Positions 1-8,033 of a stretch of 64,000 nucleotides of DNA are shown piece by piece. Source of the DNA: Nocardioides alkalitolerans DSM 16699 (lineage in GTDB: Bacteria > Actinomycetota > Actinomycetes > Propionibacteriales > Nocardioidaceae); contig NZ_AUFN01000011.1 of assembly GCF_000426525.1 (NCBI RefSeq), forward strand, positions 434,001 to 498,000, written 5' to 3'. The notes beneath the pieces were generated by a model, which saw nothing but the letters and a program-made list of their open reading frames with translations, was not told the DNA's origin and made no database searches. The translations under genes were made by a program, and so were the position numbers. The first letter of the stretch is position 1. Each line of letters opens with the position of its first letter.

Positions 1-714
1 CCGGGCGGCGGCCTCGACGTCGACGTACGTCGCGAGCGCGGTGGCCTGGCCGACGGGGCGCGGCCGCAGCCGCAGGGTGGCACCGACGACCACGCCGAGC
101 GTGCCCTCGGAGCCCACGAACAGGCCGGTGAGGTCGTAGCCCACCACGCCCTTGAGGGTCGCCCGGCCCGTGCGCACCAGGCGGCCGTCGGCCAGCACGA
201 CGTCGAGGCCGAGCACGGCGTCGCGGGTGACGCCGTACTTCACGCAGCGCATGCCGCCGGCGTTCGTCGCGATGTTGCCGCCGATCGTGGAGAAGCCGGC
301 GCTGGCGGGGTCCGGGGCGTAGAGCAGTCCGTGCTCCGCCGCCGCGGCGTCGAGGTCCGCCGTGACCACTCCCGGCTCGACCACCGCGACCTCGTCGACC
401 GGGTCGATCGAGACGATGCGGTCGAGCCCCGCGACGTCGAGCACGAGGGCGCCGTTGGCGACAGCGCCGCCGGCCAGCCCGGACCCGGCGCCCCGCGGCA
501 CCACCGGCACCCCGCGGGCATCGGCCCAGGCGAGCACGTCCTGCACCTGGGGCACGTCGCGCGCGCGCACGACGGCCAGCGGCTCGGCGGTGCCGAGGTC
601 GCCGGAGCGGTCGGTGCGCCCCCGGGCCAGCTCGTCCGGCGACGCCGAGGCCTCCGCCCACCGGGCGAGCGCCTCGGCCCGCAGGTCGGCCCGCAGCTCG
701 GGAGAGGCGGTCAC
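1..714 (-). CDS. FAD-linked oxidase, GlcD/D-lactate dehydrogenase type (C-terminus beyond window)
   Basis: Only the N-terminal 238 residues are in the window; full members are about 450-470. The reading frame runs from a GTG at 714, which overlaps the TGA of the upstream hydrolase (GTGA), and leaves the window at base 1. The segment carries the FAD_binding_4 (PCMH) fold: VPRGAGSGLAGGA near residue 70, then a GGNIATNAGG motif and GVVGYDLTGLFVGSEGTLG, all FAD-contact signatures of the glycolate oxidase/D-lactate dehydrogenase/2-hydroxyglutarate dehydrogenase family. It should oxidise a 2-hydroxy acid, but the substrate-specific C-terminal half is missing, so the substrate is not assigned. It is translationally coupled to the hydrolase at 711-1478. 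Confidence 0.85.
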   Translation of the reverse strand, partial: MTASPELRADLRAEALARWAEASASPDELARGRTDRSGDLGTAEPLAVVRARDVPQVQDVLAWADARGVPVVPRGAGSGLAGGAVANGALVLDVAGLDRIVSIDPVDEVAVVEPGVVTADLDAAAAEHGLLYAPDPASAGFSTIGGNIATNAGGMRCVKYGVTRDAVLGLDVVLADGRLVRTGRATLKGVVGYDLTGLFVGSEGTLGVVVGATLRLRPRPVGQATALATYVDVEAAAR

Positions 715-1478
715 GCGCCGGCGTACGGCGTGACGATCGCCGGGAGGTCGGCGCCGAGCCGCAGGCTCTCGAGGAACAGCACGACGTGCGCGGCGACCGA
801 GCGGTGGGTCACGTCGTTGAGCACGTCGTGGCGACCGTCGGCGACGACGAGGGTGCGGGTCGCGGGCGCTCCGGCGTACGGCGCGAGCGCGGCGGCCGGC
901 GGGGTCACGGTGTCCGCGGCGCCGTGCACGACGAGCGTGGGCAGGTCGATCGGGCGGAGGGTGGCGTCGTCGAGCGCCGCGGGGAGAGCGGCGTCGAGGC
1001 CGCCGGGGCGGAACGCGTCGTCCTCGCCGAGCACGCGTCGGTACGCCGGGCAGGCGGAGCGCGACTCGAGCTCGGCCTCGAGACCGTCCCCGGCTCGGGT
1101 CGCGGTCGCGGGGTCGGAGGCGCCCGGCACGACGAGGCCGGCGAGCACGACGGCGTCGAGGCGGTCGGTCAGCCCGTGGGCGAGGTGCGCGCCGTACGTC
1201 GCCCCCGCGTCGGAGCCCAGCAGCACCCGCGGGGCGACGGTCGTCTCGTCGGCGAGCACGTCGAGCACGGACGCCTCGGTGCCGGCGAGGTCGTCGAGGT
1301 CGGTGGCGACGACGCGCACGCGGTAGGCGTCGGCGGCGAGGCGGCGCCCGAGCCGGGCGTAGGCCGCAGGGGACTCGCCCCGGCCGGTGAGCACGACGAC
1401 GGTGCCGCGGGGCGCGACGCCCGCGGGCTCGTCGTACGCCGTGGTGGGGGCAGCGGTGGGGAGGGCGGTGGCGGTCAT
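711..1478 (-). CDS. Alpha/beta-fold hydrolase
   Basis: A 255-residue single-domain alpha/beta hydrolase, started at the ATG at 1478. It shows the elbow LGSDAGATYG, a strand-plus-acid motif LVVHGAADTVTPP and a C-terminal histidine in DGRHDVLND, so the order nucleophile-acid-histidine is right for the fold. The elbow reads G-S-D-A-G, which would place aspartate rather than serine at the nucleophile position, as in dehalogenases and epoxide hydrolases; a one-residue alternative alignment using the serine cannot be excluded by eye. It is the first gene of a two-gene operon with the FAD oxidase and diverges from the LysR gene. The substrate is unknown. Confidence 0.8.
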   Translation of the reverse strand: MTATALPTAAPTTAYDEPAGVAPRGTVVVLTGRGESPAAYARLGRRLAADAYRVRVVATDLDDLAGTEASVLDVLADETTVAPRVLLGSDAGATYGAHLAHGLTDRLDAVVLAGLVVPGASDPATATRAGDGLEAELESRSACPAYRRVLGEDDAFRPGGLDAALPAALDDATLRPIDLPTLVVHGAADTVTPPAAALAPYAGAPATRTLVVADGRHDVLNDVTHRSVAAHVVLFLESLRLGADLPAIVTPYAGA

Positions 1479-1637
1479 GGGAGCAGCCTCTGGTGCGGGG
1501 AGGGTGGTCGTCCAAGACCGATCGGTGATCCGGATCGATGACGGATGCCGATGGGTCACGACGGGTCCGGGCCGTGTCTGAGGCGTGGGACGCCCGTCCG
1601 GTATTCAAGATGGAGTAATTGACTCGACTTTGACATC

Positions 1638-1643
1638 TACGGT
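1638..1643 (+). promoter_or_regulatory. Putative -10 hexamer TACGGT of the lysR-type gene
   Basis: TACGGT lies 6 bases before the ATG at 1650, the leaderless layout. Two TTGAC motifs (1619-1624, 1630-1635) lie just upstream but at non-standard spacing. The divergent region also holds a 10-base palindrome GATCCGGATC (1527-1536), a possible regulator site. Confidence 0.4.
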
Positions 1644-1649
1644 TCTCGC

Positions 1650-2528
1650 ATGACCTACTCCCTCGATCTCGAGCACCTGCGCACGATCGTGGCCATCGCC
1701 GAGTGCGGCGGCTTCAGCCGTGCCGCCTCGGCCCGCCACATCAGCCAGCCCGCCCTGAGCCAGCACGTGCGCGTGCTCGAGCGGGGCCTCAAGCGCAAGC
1801 TGTTCGAGAAGGACGGGCGCGGCATGAAGTTCACACCCGCCGGCGACGACCTGCTCACCGAGGCACGCCAGATCCTCGCCGTGCACGACCAGGCGCTCGA
1901 GCGGCTGCAGGCCACGCAGGAGCGCATCGTCACGGTCGGGTCGACGGAGCACTCGGCGCAGCAGATGCTGCCCGAGCTCATCCGGGCGCTCGACCAGGCG
2001 TTCCCCGCCGTCACCACGCGCTTCCAGATCGGCCGCTCCACGCAGCTCGAGGAGAACGTCGCCAAGGGCGTGCTCGACGTCGCCTTCGTGCTGGCCTCGC
2101 GGGGCAACGAGCCGGGCCGGGAGGTCGGCCGCCTGCCGCTGCGTTGGTACGCCGCCCCGGGCTGGACCGCGCCGGAGGGTGACGACGCGCTGCAGCTCGT
2201 CGCGTTCGAGGAGCCCTGCGCCCTGCGGGAGCGGGCGCTCGCCGCCCTCGGCGGCGAGGGCCACCGCGTCACCGTGGCGGCGCAGTCGACCACGCTCGAG
2301 GGGGTGCTGGCCGGCGTGCGCGCCGGGCTGGGCCTCGCGCTGCTGCCGAGCACGGGCGGCGTGCCGAGCGGGCTCGTCGTGCGCGACGACCTGCCGCACG
2401 TGGGGTCGGCCGGCCTCAACCTCGTCGCCCGCCGGGGCCTCGATCCTGACGTCGAGCTCACCGCGGTCGAGGCCGGCGAGGCCTTCTTCGCGCGCTCGAC
2501 CGCGCCCGCGCTGAGCGTGGCAGGGTGA
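1650..2528 (+). CDS. LysR-family transcriptional regulator
   Basis: 292 residues, the usual length. The N-terminal 60 residues form the LysR winged helix-turn-helix (FSRAASARHISQPALSQHVRVLE), followed by a helix linker and a periplasmic-binding-protein-like effector domain (about residues 90-285). It is divergent from the hydrolase/FAD-oxidase pair and overlaps the rhodanese gene by 4 bases, so it may regulate either neighbour and probably itself. The ATG at 1650 has no clear Shine-Dalgarno sequence, but TACGGT sits 6 bases upstream, suggesting a leaderless transcript. The effector is unknown. Confidence 0.88.
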   Translation: MTYSLDLEHLRTIVAIAECGGFSRAASARHISQPALSQHVRVLERGLKRKLFEKDGRGMKFTPAGDDLLTEARQILAVHDQALERLQATQERIVTVGSTEHSAQQMLPELIRALDQAFPAVTTRFQIGRSTQLEENVAKGVLDVAFVLASRGNEPGREVGRLPLRWYAAPGWTAPEGDDALQLVAFEEPCALRERALAALGGEGHRVTVAAQSTTLEGVLAGVRAGLGLALLPSTGGVPSGLVVRDDLPHVGSAGLNLVARRGLDPDVELTAVEAGEAFFARSTAPALSVAG

Positions 2529-3370
2529 GCGACGTGAGCGCCGACGCCGTCCTCGTCCAGCCCGACGACCTCGCCGCCCGCCTCGTGGCGGGCGACGACA
2601 TCGTGCTCCTCGACGTGCGCTGGAGCCTCGGCGGTCCGCCGGGCCGCACCACCTACCTCGAGGGCCACCTGCCCGGCGCCGTCTACGTCGACCTCGACAC
2701 CGAGCTCGCCGCGCACGGGGCGCCCACCGACGGTCGGCACCCGCTGCCCGACGTCGGGGCCCTGCAGTCCGCCGCGCGCCGCTGGGGTGTCCGCCGCGGG
2801 TCGACGGTGGTGGCGTACGACGGCGGCGGCAACCTCGCCGCTGCCCGTGCCTGGTGGCTGCTGCGCTGGGCCGGCCTGGACGACGTGCTCCTCCTCGACG
2901 GAGCGCTGCCGGCGTGGCGGGCGGCGGGCGGGGCCCTCAGCACGGAGGACGTCGTGCCGGAGGTCGGGGACGTGGTGCTCTCCGGTGGCGCGCTGCCGAC
3001 GCTCGCGCTCGACGACGTGGCCGCCTTCGCGGCCGACGGGGTGCTGCTCGACGCCCGCGCGGCCGAGCGCTTCCGGGGCGAGGTCGAGCCCGTCGACCCG
3101 AAGGCCGGCCACGTCCCCGGTGCGGTGAGCGCCCCGACCGGCGACAACCTGGCGCCCGACGGACGGTTCCTCCCGGCCTCGGCGCTGCGGGAGCGGTTCG
3201 CCGGTCTCGGCGCGACCGGGGACGCGGCGGTGGCGGTCTACTGCGGGTCCGGGGTCACGGCGGCCCACCAGGTCGCGGCGCTCGCCGTGGCCGGGGTCGA
3301 CGCGAGCCTGTTCCCGGGCTCGTGGTCGCAGTGGAGCAACCACGACCTGCCGGTGGCCACGGGCGCCTGA
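2525..3370 (+). CDS. Sulfurtransferase with two rhodanese domains
   Basis: 281 residues with the tandem-rhodanese layout of thiosulfate/3-mercaptopyruvate sulfurtransferases. The first domain (about 10-125) is non-catalytic, with AYDGGGN where the active loop would be. The second (about 150-278) carries the catalytic Cys230 in VYCGSGVTAAH. The CGSGVT loop resembles 3-mercaptopyruvate sulfurtransferases more than the CRKG(V/I) loop of thiosulfate enzymes, so a SseA-like role is favoured without being certain. The GTG start overlaps the stop of the LysR gene (GTGA), implying coupled translation. Cytosolic. Confidence 0.88.
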   Translation: MSDVSADAVLVQPDDLAARLVAGDDIVLLDVRWSLGGPPGRTTYLEGHLPGAVYVDLDTELAAHGAPTDGRHPLPDVGALQSAARRWGVRRGSTVVAYDGGGNLAAARAWWLLRWAGLDDVLLLDGALPAWRAAGGALSTEDVVPEVGDVVLSGGALPTLALDDVAAFAADGVLLDARAAERFRGEVEPVDPKAGHVPGAVSAPTGDNLAPDGRFLPASALRERFAGLGATGDAAVAVYCGSGVTAAHQVAALAVAGVDASLFPGSWSQWSNHDLPVATGA

Positions 3371-3459
3371 CGCCGGCAGGGAGCCCGTCCGACACCCATC
3401 GCCCGCGGCGATCGGTTCGCATCCGGGAAGACTCTTGGACCCCGGCGGGGCCCCGTTCC

Positions 3460-3465
3460 TACGCT
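3460..3465 (+). promoter_or_regulatory. Putative -10 hexamer TACGCT of the ketopantoate-reductase-like gene
   Basis: TACGCT is 6 bases before the ATG at 3472. A TTGGAC at 3435-3440 could serve as -35 with a long 19-base spacer. Confidence 0.4.
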
Positions 3466-3471
3466 GGTCGC

Positions 3472-4503
3472 ATGGTCGAGGAGAGGCGCAACCGGTACGT
3501 CGTGATCGGCGCCGGAGCGGTCGGGGTGGCCCTCGCGGCCGGGCTGGACGACGCGGGGTACGACGTCGTCCTCGTGGCCCGCGGGGCGACGTACGACGCC
3601 GTCCGCACGAACGGTCTGGTCTACTCCCGGCCCTCGGGCAGCCGCCGGCTCGACCTCACCGTGGTCGACGGCCCGGCCGCGGTCGACCTCGGCGAGCGCG
3701 ACGTGCTCGTGCTCGCCACCAAGACGCAGGACGTCGCCGCGACCCTCGACGCCTGGGCGTGGCGCCCGGTCGCCACCGACGCCGGCCCGCTCCCGGCCGC
3801 GTCGACCCTGCCGCTCGTGACCCTGCAGAACGGGCTGGAGACCGAGCGGCTCGCCGCTCGCTTCTTCGCGACCGTCGTCGGCGGCGTCACCCTCGTCGCC
3901 GCCCGCCACACGGTGCCGGGGGAGGTGCACGTGGCCAACGCTCCGCGCACCGGTCAGGTGATCGTCGGCGCCGCGACGCCGACGCCGTACGCCGCGGCCG
4001 TCGCCCGCCGTACCGCCGAGGACCTCGTCGCCGCCGGCTGGCTCTCGCAGGCCGTCGACGACCTGCCGCGCTGGAAGGCCTGGAAGCTGCTGCACAACGT
4101 CACCAACGCCACCGAGCTGTTCGACGGCACCGCCGAGCAGGTCGAGGCGCTGCGTACGGCCGTGGCCGCCGAGGCCCGCGAGGTGCTCGCTGCCGCCGGC
4201 CACACCTTCGCCGACCCCGACACCGAGCTCACCTACGACCGCTCGCTCGCCGCGATCGGGCCGGGCTCCGGGCACCAGCCCGGGCGTCAGTCCACCTGGC
4301 AGAGCTTCGCCCGCGGGGCGACGAGCGAGGTCGACTACCTCAACGGCGAGATCGTGCTGACCGCACGGCTCGCCGGCCGCACCGCCCCCGTGAACGAGGC
4401 CGTCCAGGCCGTGCTCGGGGCGTCCGCCGCCGCGGGCGAGGCCCCCGGCACGCGCCACGTCGACGAGGTCCGCCTTCCCCACCCGATCGGAGCCCCACGA
4501 TGA
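3472..4503 (+). CDS. Ketopantoate reductase family (PanE/ApbA-like) oxidoreductase
   Basis: 343 residues. The N-terminus has the NADP-binding GAGAVGVALAAGL loop. The C-terminal ApbA_C helical domain shows WKAWKLLHNVTNA and a tail like the family's SxxQSFxRGxxSEVDYLNG...P.NEAV pattern. The frame is open far upstream, but homology begins at this ATG. It overlaps the following dehydrogenase gene by 4 bases (ATGA). A true panE would make pantoate for coenzyme A; linkage to an acyl-CoA dehydrogenase-like gene, and length above the usual 300 or so, leave a different 2-oxo acid reductase possible. Confidence 0.78.
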   Translation: MVEERRNRYVVIGAGAVGVALAAGLDDAGYDVVLVARGATYDAVRTNGLVYSRPSGSRRLDLTVVDGPAAVDLGERDVLVLATKTQDVAATLDAWAWRPVATDAGPLPAASTLPLVTLQNGLETERLAARFFATVVGGVTLVAARHTVPGEVHVANAPRTGQVIVGAATPTPYAAAVARRTAEDLVAAGWLSQAVDDLPRWKAWKLLHNVTNATELFDGTAEQVEALRTAVAAEAREVLAAAGHTFADPDTELTYDRSLAAIGPGSGHQPGRQSTWQSFARGATSEVDYLNGEIVLTARLAGRTAPVNEAVQAVLGASAAAGEAPGTRHVDEVRLPHPIGAPR

Positions 4504-5687
4504 CCACCCTCGAGACCCACGCCCCCCGCACGGGCCCGTACGTCGAGCTGCCCGTCCCCGACCTGTCGGTCGAGGCGCTCGCCCGGGTCACGGCCGAGGT
4601 GGCGGCGACCGCCGCGACGTACGACCGCAGCGGCGACGTGCCGCGGGCCGGGCTCGAGGTCGCGCACCGCGCCGGCCTGCTGACGGCCACCGTCGGCCGG
4701 CAGTTCGGCGGCCCGGGCGTCGGTCACCGCGACGCCGCGCGCATCCTCACGGCGCTCGGCGAGGGCGACGCGTCGGTCGCGCTGCTCGCGGCCAACCTCC
4801 TGAACACCCACGCCGGCCAGGCGCTCCGGCCGCACTGGCCCGAGGCCCTCTACGACGACGTGCTGCGCCGCTCGCTGGACGGGCCGACGCTCGTCAACGC
4901 CGTGCGGGCCGAGCCGGAGCTCGGCGCCCCGGCCCGCGGCGGCCTGCCGTCGACGGTCGCGCGTCGTACCGACGCCGGGTGGACGATCAGCGGCCACAAG
5001 GCCTGGGCCACCGGCGGGGAGGCGCTGGCCTACCACGTCGTCTGGGCCGTCACCGACGACCCGGAGCCCCGCGTGGGCCACTTCCTCGTGCGGGGCGACG
5101 CCCCCGGCATCACGTGGGAGCACACGTGGGACCACCTGGGGCTGCGCGCCTCGAACACCCACGACGTGCACTACGACGAGGTCCTGGTGCCGGCCGACGC
5201 GTGGGTCGAGATCCCGCGGGTCGACGGCGTCTACCGCGACCCGGCGGCGCTGCCGGGCCCTGGCAGCCTGGGCCACGCGGCCCTGTACGTCGGCGTGGCG
5301 CGGGCCGCGCGCACCGCGTTCGCCGACTTCGCCCGCTCCCGGGTGCCGGCCGCGCTCGGCCGCCCGATCGCGACCACCGAGCGCATCCAGGCGGTCGCCG
5401 GCGAGATCGAGGCGCAGGTCGTGCAGGCCGAGACGCTGCTGCACGGGGCGCTGCTGCGCATCGAGGCGGGCGAGGACCTGGGGGCGTCGCTCGCCCTGGT
5501 GAAGGTGCAGGTCGCGCGCTCGGTGGTCGCCGCGGTCCAGGCCGCCGTGGCCGCGCTCGGCAACCCCGCGCTCTCGCGCCACCACCCCCTCGAGCGACAC
5601 CTGCGCGACGTCCTGTGCGTGCGCGTGCACCCGCCGCAGGAGGACTCGGCGCTCGTCGCGGGCGGCCGCCGGGTGCTGGGGGTCTGA
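4500..5687 (+). CDS. Acyl-CoA dehydrogenase family flavoprotein
   Basis: 395 residues with the acyl-CoA dehydrogenase order: helical N-terminal domain, middle beta domain containing ISGHKAWATGGEALAYHVVW (substrate/FAD contact region) and WDHLGLRASNTHDVHYDEVLVP, then a helical C-terminal domain. The middle-domain pattern, and the absence of an obvious catalytic glutamate in the usual place, resemble the DszC/monooxygenase-like and sulfur-assimilation branches as much as true beta-oxidation enzymes, so I assign only the family. The ATG overlaps the preceding stop (ATGA), so it forms a two-gene unit with the ketopantoate-reductase-like gene. Confidence 0.8.
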   Translation: MTTLETHAPRTGPYVELPVPDLSVEALARVTAEVAATAATYDRSGDVPRAGLEVAHRAGLLTATVGRQFGGPGVGHRDAARILTALGEGDASVALLAANLLNTHAGQALRPHWPEALYDDVLRRSLDGPTLVNAVRAEPELGAPARGGLPSTVARRTDAGWTISGHKAWATGGEALAYHVVWAVTDDPEPRVGHFLVRGDAPGITWEHTWDHLGLRASNTHDVHYDEVLVPADAWVEIPRVDGVYRDPAALPGPGSLGHAALYVGVARAARTAFADFARSRVPAALGRPIATTERIQAVAGEIEAQVVQAETLLHGALLRIEAGEDLGASLALVKVQVARSVVAAVQAAVAALGNPALSRHHPLERHLRDVLCVRVHPPQEDSALVAGGRRVLGV

Positions 5688-5731
5688 GGGCCGTGGCCCG
5701 GGCCCGGGCCGGGCGACCGGCCCGGTCTGGG

Positions 5732-5737
5732 TAGCCT
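5732..5737 (+). promoter_or_regulatory. Putative -10 hexamer TAGCCT of cobQ
   Basis: TAGCCT ends 6 bases before the cobQ GTG. The same hexamer recurs at the same distance before the NUDIX gene (24050) and the small gene at 27858. Confidence 0.45.
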
Positions 5738-5743
5738 CGCCGC

Positions 5744-7255
5744 GTGCGCGGAACGCTGCTGGTCGCCGGGACCACGTCGGACGCCGGCAAGTCGGTCGTC
5801 ACCACCGGGCTCTGCCGCGCGTTCGCGCGCCGAGGTCTGCGGGTGGCGCCGTACAAGGCGCAGAACATGTCGAACAACTCCATGGTGTGCGCGCTCGACC
5901 CGGCGGACCCCGGCGCCGGCACCGCGGAGATCGGGCGCGCGCAGTGGACGCAGGCCCTCGCGGCCCGCGCCGTGCCCGAGCCGGCGATGAACCCGGTGCT
6001 GCTCAAGCCGGGCAGCGACCGGCGCAGCCACGTCGTCGTGATGGGCCGCCCCGGCGGGTCGGTCTCGTCGGCCGACTGGGAGACCGGACGGCGCCACCTC
6101 GCCGAGGCCGCGCACGCGGCGTACGACGACCTCGCCGACCGGTACGACGTCGTGGTCGCCGAGGGTGCGGGCAGCCCCACCGAGATCAACCTGCGCGGCG
6201 GCGACTACGTCAACATGGGCCTCGCGCGGCACGCCGGCGCCCCGGTCGTGGTGGTCGGCGACATCGACCGCGGCGGCGTGTTCGCCGCGTTCCACGGCAC
6301 GGTCGCGCTGCTGGAGGCGGCCGACCAGGCCCTCGTGGCCGGCTTCGTGGTCAACAAGTTCCGCGGTGACCCGGTGCTCCTGGAGCCCGGCCTGCGCGAG
6401 CTCTCGGCCCTCACGGGCCGCCCCGTGTACGGCGTGCTGCCGTGGCACCCGGAGGTGTGGCTCGACTCCGAGGACGCCCTCGACCTCGCGGGGCGTCGTA
6501 CGACGCCGGGGGCCGCCGCGCTGCGGGTCGCGGTCGTCCGCCTGCCGCGGGTCAGCAACTTCACCGACGTCGACGCGCTCGGCCTCGAGCCGGGGGTCGA
6601 CGTGGTCTTCGCCGCGACCCCGGCGGCGCTCGCCGACGCCGACCTGGTCGTGCTGCCCGGCACGCGCGCGACGCTCGCCGACCTGGCCTGGCTCCGCTCC
6701 CGGGGCCTCGACCGGGCGATCGCCGAGCACGCCGCGGCCGGGCGGCCGGTGCTCGGCATCTGCGGCGGCTTCCAGATGCTGGGGCGCCTCGTCGAGGATC
6801 CCGACGGCGCCGAGGGGGCGGCCGGTGCCTCCGCCGAGGGCCTCGGCCTGCTCGACGTCGTCACGCGGTTCGCGGCCGACAAGGTGCTGCGCCTCCCGGT
6901 CGGCACGGCGCTGGGCGCCCCGGCCGGGGGCTACGAGATCCACCACGGCCGCATCACGCGCGGCGACGACGAGGAGTTCCTCGGCGGCGCCCGGCGCGGG
7001 GCCGTGTTCGGCACGATGTGGCACGGCTCCCTGGAGCACGATGCATTCCGCAAGGCGTTCCTGGTCGAGGTCGCCGCGGCGGCCGGGGCGTCGTACACGC
7101 CCTCCACGGTGAGCTTCGCGGCGGCGCGCGAGGCCCGCTTCGACGTGCTGGGGGACCTGGTCGAGGAGCACCTCGACGTCGACGCGCTGCTCGGGCTCGT
7201 CGCGTCGGGTGCGCCCGCCGACCTGCGGATGCTGCCCCCGGGGAGCGAGCGGTGA
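5744..7255 (+). CDS. cobQ: Cobyric acid synthase
   Basis: 503 residues, full length. CobQ amidates positions b, d, e and g of adenosylcobyrinate a,c-diamide using glutamine and ATP. The N-terminal synthetase half has the P-loop-like [15 protein letters not shown] (residues 9-23) and [11 protein letters not shown]. The C-terminal class I glutamine amidotransferase half has nucleophile Cys340 in [11 protein letters not shown] and the catalytic His427 in [11 protein letters not shown]. The GTG start has no Shine-Dalgarno and sits 6 bases after TAGCCT. It is translationally coupled to cobK by a GTGA overlap. No riboswitch precedes it, unlike other cob units here. Confidence 0.97.
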   Translation: MRGTLLVAGTTSDAGKSVVTTGLCRAFARRGLRVAPYKAQNMSNNSMVCALDPADPGAGTAEIGRAQWTQALAARAVPEPAMNPVLLKPGSDRRSHVVVMGRPGGSVSSADWETGRRHLAEAAHAAYDDLADRYDVVVAEGAGSPTEINLRGGDYVNMGLARHAGAPVVVVGDIDRGGVFAAFHGTVALLEAADQALVAGFVVNKFRGDPVLLEPGLRELSALTGRPVYGVLPWHPEVWLDSEDALDLAGRRTTPGAAALRVAVVRLPRVSNFTDVDALGLEPGVDVVFAATPAALADADLVVLPGTRATLADLAWLRSRGLDRAIAEHAAAGRPVLGICGGFQMLGRLVEDPDGAEGAAGASAEGLGLLDVVTRFAADKVLRLPVGTALGAPAGGYEIHHGRITRGDDEEFLGGARRGAVFGTMWHGSLEHDAFRKAFLVEVAAAAGASYTPSTVSFAAAREARFDVLGDLVEEHLDVDALLGLVASGAPADLRMLPPGSER

Positions 7256-8019
7256 TCCTGCTGCTGGGCGGCACCGGCGAGGCCCGGTCGCTGGCGGCCG
7301 AGCTCGACGCCGCGGGGGTGCCGGTGACGTCGTCGCTGGCGGGCCGGGTGGCGCGTCCGCGACTGCCGGTGGGCGACCTGCGGGTGGGCGGCTTCGGCGG
7401 GGTCGACGGGCTGGTGACGTGGCTGGGGGAGCACGGCGTGCGGGCGGTGGTCGACGCGACCCACCCGTTCGCGGCCGGCATCTCGGGCAACGCGGTCACG
7501 GCGTGCGCGCGGGCCGCCGTACCCCTGCTGCGGCTCGAGCGACCCGGCTGGGCCGGGCTGCCGGGCGCCGACGGCTGGACGTGGGTCGACGACCACGACG
7601 AGGCCGCGGCGGCCACCGTCGCCCTCGGGGAGCGGCCCTTCCTCACCATCGGGCGCCAGTCGCTGGGACGCTTCACAGGGCCGTTGGCCGGCTGCGCCGC
7701 CCTGGTGCGGGTCGTGGACCCGCCGGAGGTCGAGGTGCCGCCGACCTGGACGGTCCTGCTCGAGCGCGGGCCCTACGAGCCCGACGGCGAGCGGGCCCTG
7801 ATGACCGGGCACGGTGTCGACGTGCTCGTCACCAAGGACTCCGGCGGCGACCTCACCCGGGCCAAGCTCGACGCGGCCACGTCGCTCGATCTGCCGGTGG
7901 TCGTCGTACGACGCCCCAGCGACGTCGTGCGACGCGCCGTCGAGGCCTCGGGGGTCGCCGCCCCGGAGGTCGTGCGGAGCGTCGCGGGCGCCGTGGCGTG
8001 GGTCGCCGCGCGGGGGTGA
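7252..8019 (+). CDS. cobK: Precorrin-6A reductase (CobK/CbiJ)
   Basis: 255 residues, typical. It reduces the corrin-ring precursor precorrin-6A with NADPH. The N-terminus [16 protein letters not shown] and the internal [16 protein letters not shown] are family signatures, and the C-terminal [17 protein letters not shown] is also conserved in CobK. The GTG start overlaps the cobQ stop. The gene ends 14 bases from the convergent ABC-transporter gene, so the cob locus is interrupted here. Confidence 0.94.
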   Translation: MILLLGGTGEARSLAAELDAAGVPVTSSLAGRVARPRLPVGDLRVGGFGGVDGLVTWLGEHGVRAVVDATHPFAAGISGNAVTACARAAVPLLRLERPGWAGLPGADGWTWVDDHDEAAAATVALGERPFLTIGRQSLGRFTGPLAGCAALVRVVDPPEVEVPPTWTVLLERGPYEPDGERALMTGHGVDVLVTKDSGGDLTRAKLDAATSLDLPVVVVRRPSDVVRRAVEASGVAAPEVVRSVAGAVAWVAARG

Positions 8020-8033
8020 GGGCCGCCGTGCCG

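Noticed and set aside
2854..3471. N-terminal extension of the ketopantoate-reductase-like protein
   Set aside because: It overlaps the rhodanese gene in another frame, is Arg/Gly-rich and precedes the Rossmann start; the ATG at 3472 with TACGCT upstream fits better.
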